Source of the DNA: an uncultured Janibacter sp.
GTDB taxonomy: Bacteria > Actinomycetota > Actinomycetes > Actinomycetales > Dermatophilaceae
Assembly (NCBI GenBank): GCA_946222495.1
Contig: CAMICF010000062.1
Location: forward strand, 1-13,461
DNA length: 13,461 nt
Direction of reading: 5' to 3'
Shown: positions 1 to 6,223 of the stretch, one piece after another
Layout of the letters: each line of letters starts with the position of its first letter
Numbering within the stretch: position 1 is the first letter of the stretch
The notes under the pieces: model-generated
The model's database searches: none
What the model was told of the DNA's origin: nothing
The model's input: the letters and a program-made list of their open reading frames with translations, nothing else
Position numbers and translations under genes: made by a program

Positions 1-686
1 TCGCCGGACTGCACGACCTGGACGGCGGGCGTCCGCTCGGACCACGCCGTGTCGAGCACCTCGCGGAAGACCTCGGGGGGCTGCGCACCGGACACGGCGT
101 ACTTCATGTCCACGACGACGAAGGGCACGCCCGTCACCCCGATCTGGCGGGCCATGTCGATGTCGGACGCGACCGCCGCCGCGTACCGGCCGTCCTCGAG
201 GGCTGCGCGGATCTCCCCTTCGTCCAGGCCGGCGCCGACGCCGACCCGCACGAGGGTGTCGACGTCGCCGATGTCCGCGCCGTGCTCGAAGTGCGCGGAC
301 AGCAGCGCCTCCTTGACCGCGTCGGCGTCGCCCCGGTCCTTGGCGAGGTGGAGCAGCTCGTGGGCGCGGGCGGAGTTCGCGACGACGAGCGCGTCGAAGT
401 CGTAGGACAGCCCCTCGCCGGCGGCCTGCTCGGCGACGTGGCCGAACATCTGCCGCACCTGCTCCTCGGGCATCCCCTTGCGGCTCGCGAGGTACTCGGC
501 CTCGGTGCCCTCGTAGTGCTCCGGGAGGGAGGGGTCGAGCTGGTAGCTGTGCCAGGTCACCTCGATCTCCTCCCGGTGCGGGTACCCGTCCAGCGCGGTC
601 TCGAGACGCCTCTTGCCGATGTAGCACCACGGGCAGGCGATGTCGATCTGCATGTGGGTGCCAACGCCGGAGGGCGAGGGGTTCAT
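1..686 (-). CDS. FrnE-type DsbA family oxidoreductase (3' end cut by window)
   Basis: Predicted cytoplasmic thiol-disulfide oxidoreductase or isomerase of the DsbA/FrnE family with a thioredoxin fold. The 228 visible residues carry the redox motif CPWC at 18-21 followed by YIGKRR, a family-typical helical middle (SARAHELLHLAKDRG near 105-119), and the cis-proline loop TGVPF at 185-189 followed by AVSGAQPPEVF. FrnE proteins are usually about 210-240 residues, so only a short tail is missing. No signal peptide is visible. The ATG at 686 is preferred because it overlaps the upstream transporter stop as ATGA, implying translational coupling; an ATG at 653, 11 codons in, is the alternative. One oddity: family members normally read roughly DIWSDV(V/A)CPWC, whereas this one reads DIACPWC, four residues shorter just before the active site. 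Family assignment is firm; substrate is unknown. Confidence 0.9.
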   Translation of the reverse strand, partial: MNPSPSGVGTHMQIDIACPWCYIGKRRLETALDGYPHREEIEVTWHSYQLDPSLPEHYEGTEAEYLASRKGMPEEQVRQMFGHVAEQAAGEGLSYDFDALVVANSARAHELLHLAKDRGDADAVKEALLSAHFEHGADIGDVDTLVRVGVGAGLDEGEIRAALEDGRYAAAVASDIDMARQIGVTGVPFVVVDMKYAVSGAQPPEVFREVLDTAWSERTPAVQVVQSG

Positions 687-1888
687 CCCGCGTGGATCGT
701 CAGGGTCTCCCGGGCCCGCAGCCACGGGATGATCGCCAGCGCGGAGATCACCCCGCTCAGCGCGAAGGCCCAGTCCCAGCCGGCGAGGTCGGCCACGAGA
801 CCGACGAGGACGGGCCCGCCGATGCCGCCCGCGTCCTGGCACATCTGGAAAGCCGCGAGGACCTTGCCGCCCGAGCGGTCGTTGCCCACCACGTCGGCCA
901 CGGTGGCCTGCTGGGCCGGGTTGAGCAGGCCGGCCCCGACCCCGAGGACGGTCGTGAGCACGATGATGAGCGTGAGCTCTCCGGACAGCCCCATGAATCC
1001 CATCCCGATCGCGCTCAGCGCGAGCCCCGCGAGGACCGGGCGACGACGCCCCAAGGTGTCGGCCACCCGCCCGGAGACCTGCAGGGTCAGCGCGGTCGCG
1101 GCCGCGCCGACGGCGAGCGCGACACCGGCCGCCCAGGTCTCACCGACGATCGCGACAGCGAAGAGCGGCAGGATCGCCACGCGCACACCGAAGTTCGTCC
1201 ACCCGTTGGCGAAGGCCGAGACCAGGGCCGCCCGGTAGGCGCTGTCCTGCACGGCCTCGCCGAAGGTCATCGGCGGCAGGGCCCCCTTCGACGGATCGGC
1301 ACGAAGGGGGGCCTTGCGCAGCATGATCCCCACGAAGGCTGCCGCGATGAGCAGGGCGATCCCGTAGACGACGAAGGGGACGCGCATCCCGAGCTCGCCG
1401 AGCGCACCACCGACGACGGGCCCGATGACGCCACCGATGAGGAAGGCGCTGCCGTACATCGACGACACCCGACCACGGATCCGGGGCGGCGCCAGGCGCA
1501 CGAGGAGCGCCATCGCCGAGACGGTGAACATCGTCGACCCGATGCCGCCGAGGGAGCGGAAGATCAGCAGCTGCCAGTAGGTCTGCGCGAACGCCGATGC
1601 CCCCGTCGACAGCGCGACGATGACGAGGCCGGCGAGGTAGACCGGTCGCTCGCCCATGCGCGTCACGAGCGATCCGCCCGCCGGCGCGAAGAGCAGCCGG
1701 AAGAAGGCGAAGGCCGAGACGATGACGGACGCCGCGGCGACCGAGACGTCGAAGCTGCGCGCGAACTGCGGCAGGACCGGGGAGATCAGGCCGAAGCCGA
1801 TGGCGATGACGAAGGCCGCGGCGACGAGGACCCGGATCTCGATCGGGATGGGGGGCCGCTCCTCGCGGGCCGCGGCGGTGGTGGTCAC
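683..1888 (-). CDS. MFS transporter (drug/solute exporter-like)
   Basis: A 401-residue major facilitator superfamily protein of the size expected for a 12-helix transporter. It has hydrophobic helices throughout, starting at residues 19-38. The loop 2-3 signature (GGSLVTRMGERPVYL, 71-85) recurs in the second half as GRVADTLGRRRPVL (273-286), as expected from the internal duplication of the family. The central loop near 190-210 is charged. The GTG start at 1888 overlaps the stop of the upstream DUF1361 gene as GTGA. The frame stays open further upstream to 2677, but that stretch is Arg/Pro-rich and overlaps the DUF1361 gene, so it is a shadow. The stop overlaps the start of the DsbA-like gene as ATGA. 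The sequence resembles proton-driven efflux MFS proteins, but substrate cannot be read from it. Confidence 0.9.
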   Translation of the reverse strand: MTTTAAAREERPPIPIEIRVLVAAAFVIAIGFGLISPVLPQFARSFDVSVAAASVIVSAFAFFRLLFAPAGGSLVTRMGERPVYLAGLVIVALSTGASAFAQTYWQLLIFRSLGGIGSTMFTVSAMALLVRLAPPRIRGRVSSMYGSAFLIGGVIGPVVGGALGELGMRVPFVVYGIALLIAAAFVGIMLRKAPLRADPSKGALPPMTFGEAVQDSAYRAALVSAFANGWTNFGVRVAILPLFAVAIVGETWAAGVALAVGAAATALTLQVSGRVADTLGRRRPVLAGLALSAIGMGFMGLSGELTLIIVLTTVLGVGAGLLNPAQQATVADVVGNDRSGGKVLAAFQMCQDAGGIGGPVLVGLVADLAGWDWAFALSGVISALAIIPWLRARETLTIHAG

Positions 1889-2595
1889 CCTCCGTACTGT
1901 GCCACCCGCCCGACCGGTCGGCTCACCACGGCCTGACCGATGGCCCAGGTGAGGAGATAGGACCCGATGAGGCCCGCCGTCATCGCCACGGCGAAGGTCG
2001 CGAAGAAGGGGTGACCCAGCGGGTCGGCGAACCGGCGGAGCACCTCCTGGACGATCCCGTCGGGGTTGGTGAGGACGTCCCAGGAGTTGAAGCGCGGGAA
2101 CCGGCCGAGGTAGACGCCGATCGAGGAGAGCGCGAGGGAGCCGATGGCCAGAGCCCATCCGGCGGTCGACCCGTGGCGGGCGGCGACGACGTGGTGGACG
2201 AGATAGAGCGAGGCCAGGCCGAGCAGGAGCCCCGTCGCGGCGAAGGCCCCGATGAGCATCGCGTCGAACCACAGCGGTGCCCCGGGGATCTTTCCGACGT
2301 GGATGAAGTCGGTGAGGATGTATGGCGCATTCGGCAGGAAGAGCAGCCACACGACGCCCACCGCGCCCAGGAGCCATCCCGGGGCACGACGCCGGTCGAG
2401 GGCGACGAGCCCGAGCGAGAGGACATAGGGAACCCACGCGAGGAAGAGGTTCCAGAAGAGGAAGGCGAAGACCGGCGCTCCCGTGCGCTCGGCGCGCACG
2501 TTCTGCAGGCCCGCGGCCAGCAGGGTGCTCGCGGCGAGGAGCAGGGTGAGCCCCGTCAACCATCGAACAGGGTGAGAGATGTGAACCATCCGCAC
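1885..2595 (-). CDS. DUF1361 domain integral membrane protein
   Basis: A roughly 236-residue polytopic membrane protein with about six or seven hydrophobic segments. It carries the recognisable DUF1361 core: WNLFLAWVPYVLS in an early helix, LPNAPYILTDFIH about 90-100 residues in, and a conserved FNSWD stretch further on. The family has no established biochemical function. Translation may begin at GTG 2595 or ATG 2589 (two codons later); neither has a convincing Shine-Dalgarno sequence, so the start is uncertain by two codons. It is the first gene of the leftward trio, and its stop overlaps the MFS start by four bases. It is divergently oriented from the coiled-coil gene at 2664, with 68 bases between. 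Confidence 0.88.
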   Translation of the reverse strand: MRMVHISHPVRWLTGLTLLLAASTLLAAGLQNVRAERTGAPVFAFLFWNLFLAWVPYVLSLGLVALDRRRAPGWLLGAVGVVWLLFLPNAPYILTDFIHVGKIPGAPLWFDAMLIGAFAATGLLLGLASLYLVHHVVAARHGSTAGWALAIGSLALSSIGVYLGRFPRFNSWDVLTNPDGIVQEVLRRFADPLGHPFFATFAVAMTAGLIGSYLLTWAIGQAVVSRPVGRVAQYGG

Positions 2596-2663
2596 GACGG
2601 TAGGAGTCGCGCCTTGGCGGAATCTGAGAGCCTTCGCAGCGCTGACTGAGGCAGTCTGGGTGC
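2596..2663. promoter_or_regulatory. Divergent intergenic region with small inverted repeats
   Basis: This 68-base spacer separates the leftward DUF1361 operon from the rightward coiled-coil gene, so it should hold two promoters. I see no good -10/-35 pair on either strand. It contains an 8-base palindrome CAGCGCTG (2637-2644) and an adjacent small inverted repeat GACTG-AGG-CAGTC (2644-2656), just upstream of the ATG at 2664. These could be an operator but are short enough to be chance. Confidence 0.3.
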
Positions 2664-3452
2664 ATGGACCTGTCCACCGCCGTCGACGAGCTCTACGGTG
2701 CGGCCCCCTCCGACTTCGTCGCCGTCCGCACCCGGCTCGTCGCCGAGGCGAAGGCCGCCGACGACGCCGAGAGCGCCATCGAGCTCAAGGGACTGCGCAA
2801 GCCGACCGTCGTCGCCTGGCTCCTCAACCGGGTCGCCCGCGACGAGCCGGACGTCGTCGCCGCGCTCCTCGACCTCGGTGAGCGGATGCGCACCGCCCAG
2901 GCGAAGGGGGACGGCGCCACCCTGTCGGCCGCGCGGCCCGAGCGTCGCGAGGCCATCGAAGGCCTCGTCGCGGCGGCGCGACGGTGTGCGGAGGAGAGCG
3001 GCACGTCCTTCGGTGCCGCGGCCGCGGACGGGGTGGGCGCCACGGCGGTCGCCGTCCTCGCGGACCCGGCGAGCGGGCAGGCCCTGTCCTCGGGCCGGCT
3101 CCTGCGTCCCCTCTCCTACGCCGGCTTCGGCGAGGCCGAGCTCGACGATGCCGTCGCGCTGCTCCGGCTCGTTCCTCCCCTTCCCGACGGCGGCGGTGAC
3201 GCGCCGGACGACGGCTCGGCGGCCAGTGACGCATCACCGGAGGTGGACGAGGCGGAGCAGGCCCGGCAGGAGGAGTTCGCTGCCGCCCGCGACGAGCTGC
3301 GCGAGGCCGAGCGCGACCTCAGCGCAGCGCGGCTCACCGAGTCCGAGGCGCGTGACGCGCTGCGTGCGGCCCGCGGACGCACCGCGGAGTGCGAGTCGGT
3401 CGTGACCCGCGTGACCGCGGAGGTCCGGCGTCTCGAGACACGCCCACGCTGA
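2664..3452 (+). CDS. Conserved actinobacterial hypothetical protein with C-terminal coiled coil
   Basis: A 262-residue soluble protein of unknown function. The N-terminal part contains DELYGAAPSDFVAVRTRL (8-25) followed by LKGLRKPTVVAWLLNRVAR (41-59). I recognise this pattern from a widespread but unnamed actinobacterial protein type; that is recollection, not a search. The middle is alanine-rich and helical, and a disordered Asp/Gly/Ser-rich linker (174-192) follows. Residues 196-257 form a heptad-like, Glu/Arg/Ala-rich coiled coil. Third-position G/C supports real coding. The ATG at 2664 has no clear Shine-Dalgarno sequence and may be leaderless. It is likely co-transcribed with the membrane gene 36 bases downstream. 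No catalytic motif is visible, so a structural or adaptor role is as much as can be suggested. Confidence 0.8.
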   Translation: MDLSTAVDELYGAAPSDFVAVRTRLVAEAKAADDAESAIELKGLRKPTVVAWLLNRVARDEPDVVAALLDLGERMRTAQAKGDGATLSAARPERREAIEGLVAAARRCAEESGTSFGAAAADGVGATAVAVLADPASGQALSSGRLLRPLSYAGFGEAELDDAVALLRLVPPLPDGGGDAPDDGSAASDASPEVDEAEQARQEEFAAARDELREAERDLSAARLTESEARDALRAARGRTAECESVVTRVTAEVRRLETRPR

Positions 3453-3488
3453 ACACCCTGCGCACCGACGGGCGGACGACGCGGGATC

Positions 3489-3980
3489 ATGACCTTCATG
3501 AGCCCGGCAGGCACCACCCCAGCAGCAGCATCTCCGACCGACATGCCCGTCTGGGCGATCCCCGTCGAGGACCTCGAGGCCATGCTGGCCACCGACGACG
3601 ACAGCGTCGACACCGCCGCCATCCCGCGCCTCGCCTTCCGTGAGGCCGTCGAGGAGTCCGCGGCGACGAGCGCGAACACCGTGACCGTCCCCCCGGTCCA
3701 GGCGACCTCGGCCAGCGAGCCCGCCGTGCCGCCTGTCGGCCACAGCCTGCGCCACCGGCACGCGAGCCCCGAGTCGGTCGCCGCGATCCGCCGCAACCTC
3801 GTCGCGGTCGCCGCCGTCCTCGTCTCGCTCATCATCCTCGGCGGCGCCTCCGCCTGGCTCGCCGGCTGGATCGCGCTCGCCGCCTTCGCCGTCGTCGTCC
3901 TCGCCGGCGCCGTGGCGCTGCACCGGGTCAACGCCCGTTACGCACCGCGTCACAGCCGGTACACCGCGCGTCACGCCTGA
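3489..3980 (+). CDS. Small membrane protein with N-terminal disordered region
   Basis: A 163-residue protein of unknown function. Residues 1-100 are hydrophilic and low-complexity (Ala/Thr/Pro/Asp-rich) with a short PVWAIPVEDLEAML motif at 20-33. Two closely spaced hydrophobic helices (about 103-122 and 123-145) follow, then a basic tail ending RHSRYTARHA, which by the positive-inside rule suggests the tail faces the cytoplasm. Codon third positions are G/C-rich in this frame, which favours it over the long antisense frame. The ATG at 3489 is used; ATG 3498 is an alternative. It lies 36 bases after the coiled-coil gene and is followed by a strong hairpin, so the two probably form one transcript. 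Confidence 0.7.
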   Translation: MTFMSPAGTTPAAASPTDMPVWAIPVEDLEAMLATDDDSVDTAAIPRLAFREAVEESAATSANTVTVPPVQATSASEPAVPPVGHSLRHRHASPESVAAIRRNLVAVAAVLVSLIILGGASAWLAGWIALAAFAVVVLAGAVALHRVNARYAPRHSRYTARHA

Positions 3981-4005
3981 TCGACGCACCCCAGCCCCGG
4001 CAGGG

Positions 4006-4045
4006 CGAAGGGGGGATCCCGACACTCGGCGGGATCCCCCCTTCG
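4006..4045 (+). terminator. Perfect 16-bp stem-loop, probable transcription terminator
   Basis: The arm at 4006-4021 is exactly complementary to 4030-4045, with an 8-base loop (4022-4029). The stem is GC-rich and contains GGATCC near the loop. It sits 26 bases after the stop of the small membrane gene and before the promoter of the HNH gene, as expected of a terminator. No T-tract follows (TACGCCC), which is common for actinobacterial hairpins. Each arm also contains one copy of the CGAAGGGG oligomer. Confidence 0.65.
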
Positions 4046-4073
4046 TACGCCCAGAGGCCTCTGTGGACAGCCC

Positions 4074-4102
4074 TGTTCATTCGAACACTTGTTCGATAGA
4101 GT
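4074..4102 (+). promoter_or_regulatory. Candidate promoter of the HNH gene (-35/-10 flanking the SOS box)
   Basis: A -10-like hexamer TAGAGT lies at 4097-4102. With a 17-base spacer, a weak -35-like TGTTCA lies at 4074-4079. The SOS palindrome fills the spacer, so bound LexA would block RNA polymerase. Transcription would start near 4108-4110, leaving a leader of about 25 bases. The hexamers are weak matches; the geometry is what supports the call. Confidence 0.5.
4081..4096. promoter_or_regulatory. LexA (SOS) box
   Basis: TCGAACACTTGTTCGA is a perfect match to the actinobacterial SOS box TCGAAC-N4-GTTCGA and to the shorter Gram-positive form CGAAC-N4-GTTCG. It lies 36 bases upstream of the HNH gene's start codon. 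In mycobacteria several 13E12 (DUF222/HNH) genes are known LexA targets, so site and gene agree. I found no second copy in this window. Confidence 0.9.
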
Positions 4103-4132
4103 GGTCTTCATCAGGCGGAGGAGGGGATCACG

Positions 4133-5695
4133 GTGGAGGACACGCAGCGACTGCCCGACCACCTGTGCGCCCTGGCGGAGCACCTGTCCGCGACCACGGC
4201 ACAACTGGCCGACGCTGACGGCTTCGCCTCCCTGACGGACGAGGAGTCGCTCCGCGTCATCGCGGTCGCCGAGCAGATCAAGGCCGCCGCGGCGGCTGTG
4301 CAGGCACGGGTGACGACGGCCTTCGTCGCGGAGCGCGATGCCGACGCAAAGGAGGCACGTTCGCGGGGAGAGATCAACGCCCGCGAGGCGAGCCAGCGAC
4401 GTTCGGCGGCCCGCGCGGAGGTGGCCCTGGCACGCAGGTGCTCGCCCTTCCAGGCCGACCGGCACGTCGCCCACGCCCGGGCCCTCTGCACGGACCTCCC
4501 CCTCACCATGGCCGCGCTGACGGCCGGCGAACTGTCGGAGCACCGGGCGGCGATCGTCGCCCAGGAGACCTCCTGCCTCACACCCGAGGACCGACAGGAG
4601 GTCGACACCCGCATGGCCGAGGACCTGACCCGGCTCGGCGACAAGGTCCTCACGGCGACGGTCCAGCGCGTGTGCATCGACGTCGACCAGGCGAGCATCG
4701 TCGAGCGCCGACGGCGGGCCGCGGCCGACCGGCACGTCGGGGTCGGCCCGGCCCCGGACGGGATGGCCCGACTGACGGTGCTCGGCCCCCTCACCGACGT
4801 CGTCGGTGCCTATGCATCACTGCGCGCGGCCGAGGCCGCGCGATGGGTCGCCACCGGCGACCCGGAGGTCGACGCGGCCCGGGCCGGTGACGACCGTGGT
4901 CGAGGAGCCTGGCTCGCGGACACCGCGCTCGAGCGGCTGTCCGGTCGCGCTCCCGGGCAGGCCCAGCCGGTCGAGGTCAGCCTCGTCATGTCCGACACCG
5001 CCCTGTTCCCCGCAGCGGGTGGCAGCCAGAGCCCGGGTGGCAGCCAGAGCTCAAGTACCGGCCAGCCACAGAGCGGCGCCGGCCGGCACCGAAGCCGCGG
5101 CGAGGACCAGAGCGCCGGCGAGGACTACGTCGAGGTGCCCGGCTGGGGCGCCATCCCCGCAGCGGACGCCCGCGACCATCTCCTCCGGCTGCTGGACGAG
5201 CACGAGGGCGGCGACGAGGCACGGATCTGGCTGCGCCGCCTCTTCACCTCGCCGGACGGGCGCAACCTCGTCGCCATGGACTCTCGGCGCCGCTTCTTCA
5301 CCGGGGCGCTGCGTTCGCTCATCGAGCTCCGCGACCCCACGTGCCGCATCCCGTGGTGCGGCGCCCCGACGCGTCAGATCGACCACGCACGGCCGGCGGC
5401 CGACGACGGTCCGACGAGCGTGGCCAACGGGCTGGGCCTCTGCCAGCGTCACAACCTCACCAAGGAGTCCCCCGGCTGGGACGTGACCACGATGGACACC
5501 GGCCACGACCCTGGCGGCGGAGCACACACGGCACACATCACGACCCCGACCGGCGACGAGTACACCTCGGTCGCGCCACCGCTCCTCGGACACGGCCGTG
5601 TCCGCGGGCGACCTCCGCGGGACGCGCGACGGGACGCGCACCCGGCATCGATGCTGGAGGCCCACCTCGAGCGGCTGCTGAGGGCGGCGGCCTGA
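4133..5695 (+). CDS. DUF222 domain HNH endonuclease (13E12 family), SOS-regulated
   Basis: A 520-residue protein with the N-terminal DUF222 helical region (about 10-290), a variable Gly/Ser/Gln-rich linker (about 295-330), and a C-terminal HNH nuclease domain. The HNH core runs from C404 (RDPTCRIPWCG) through the catalytic-type pair D417-H418 (QIDHARP), N432, C437 and H440 to K444 (LCQRHNLTK). The four cysteine/histidine positions resemble the structural metal site of the family. The usual second HH reads HN here. The GTG start at 4133 is supported by a strong Shine-Dalgarno run (GGAGGAGGGG, 4117-4126) six bases upstream. A perfect LexA box in the promoter predicts induction by DNA damage. 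The linker contains an 18-bp tandem duplication. The family's biological role (recombination, mobility or repair) is unresolved. Confidence 0.93.
   Translation: MEDTQRLPDHLCALAEHLSATTAQLADADGFASLTDEESLRVIAVAEQIKAAAAAVQARVTTAFVAERDADAKEARSRGEINAREASQRRSAARAEVALARRCSPFQADRHVAHARALCTDLPLTMAALTAGELSEHRAAIVAQETSCLTPEDRQEVDTRMAEDLTRLGDKVLTATVQRVCIDVDQASIVERRRRAAADRHVGVGPAPDGMARLTVLGPLTDVVGAYASLRAAEAARWVATGDPEVDAARAGDDRGRGAWLADTALERLSGRAPGQAQPVEVSLVMSDTALFPAAGGSQSPGGSQSSSTGQPQSGAGRHRSRGEDQSAGEDYVEVPGWGAIPAADARDHLLRLLDEHEGGDEARIWLRRLFTSPDGRNLVAMDSRRRFFTGALRSLIELRDPTCRIPWCGAPTRQIDHARPAADDGPTSVANGLGLCQRHNLTKESPGWDVTTMDTGHDPGGGAHTAHITTPTGDEYTSVAPPLLGHGRVRGRPPRDARRDAHPASMLEAHLERLLRAAA
5016..5051. repeat. 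Two-copy 18-bp tandem repeat in the HNH linker
   Basis: Units 5016-5033 and 5034-5051 match at 17 of 18 bases and duplicate the peptide GGSQS. They fall in the disordered linker between the DUF222 and HNH domains, keep the frame, and look like a replication-slippage product. Confidence 0.85.
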
Positions 5696-5708
5696 GGGCC
5701 GACCTCAG
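5692..5708. terminator. Small hairpin at convergent gene ends
   Basis: CTGAGG (5692-5697) and CCTCAG (5703-5708) form a 6-bp stem with a 5-base loop, and overlap the stop codons of both convergent genes. Flanking GGCGGC/GCCGCC could extend it. It may act as a weak bidirectional terminator; there is no T-tract on either strand. Confidence 0.4.
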
Positions 5709-6208
5709 CTGAGCAGCGCCGCCAGGGTGCCCCCGAGATCCGTGGCCCGCTCGGTCGCGGCGTCGTCGACGTCCCCGACGACCTCGAGGACGTCGGAGGC
5801 CTGCTTCCAGTCGAGCGCCTGGACGATCGAGGTCACCGCCCGCACCGCGCCGGTGACGTCGTAGCGCCCGTGCACCCAGAGGCCGAAGGGACGCTTCGCC
5901 GTCGGGCCCGCTCCGGGCTCGTCCCCGGCCCCGCCGGAGTCATCGAGCGCGCCGCCGATCGTGAGGAAGGTCGAGTCGAAGAAGTGCTTGAGCGCCCCGG
6001 ACATGTAGCCGAAGTTCGCCGGGGTCCCGAGGAGGTACCCATCGGCAGCGAGGACGTCGTCGGCCGTGGCCTCGAGGGCCTGGGCGACCTGGACCTCCAC
6101 CCCTTCGATGTCGGGATGCCGGGCCCCTTCGAGCACCGCGTCGAGCAGCGCCTGCGTGGACCGGGTCGGGCTGTGGTGGACGACGAGTAGACGTGCCATG
6201 CCTCCCAT
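5705..6208 (-). CDS. Flavodoxin-fold / NAD(P)H-dependent FMN reductase-like protein
   Basis: A 164-167 residue flavodoxin-like protein expected to bind FMN. The N-terminal strand and phosphate loop read ARLLVVHHSPTRST (residues 5-18). The flavin-contact loop LLGTPANFGYMSGALKHFFD (59-78) matches the GTP-x-Y/F-x-G-x-x-S-x-x-x-K-x-F-x-D pattern of the family, and WVHGRYD (111-117) occupies the usual third flavin loop. A Gly/Asp/Pro-rich insertion lies near 90-103. Start codon: ATG 6208 or, by family alignment, ATG 6199; a GGGAGG lies directly against the latter, which is too close for an ideal Shine-Dalgarno sequence. It begins 15 bases after the ECF fusion gene and is probably in the same transcript. 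Electron partner and substrate are unknown. Confidence 0.82.
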   Translation of the reverse strand: MGGMARLLVVHHSPTRSTQALLDAVLEGARHPDIEGVEVQVAQALEATADDVLAADGYLLGTPANFGYMSGALKHFFDSTFLTIGGALDDSGGAGDEPGAGPTAKRPFGLWVHGRYDVTGAVRAVTSIVQALDWKQASDVLEVVGDVDDAATERATDLGGTLAALLS

Positions 6209-6223
6209 GGTGCCTGACCCGAC

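Noticed and set aside
1889..2677. Upstream extension of the MFS reading frame to 2677
   Set aside because: The extension is Arg/Pro-rich and lies over the DUF1361 gene; MFS similarity begins only after the GTG at 1888.
3116..4025. Minus-strand open frames opposite the small membrane protein gene
   Set aside because: Gly/Asp/Arg- or Ser/Ala-rich with no motif; the plus frame has better third-position G/C and clear membrane helices, though the plus gene itself is uncharacterised.
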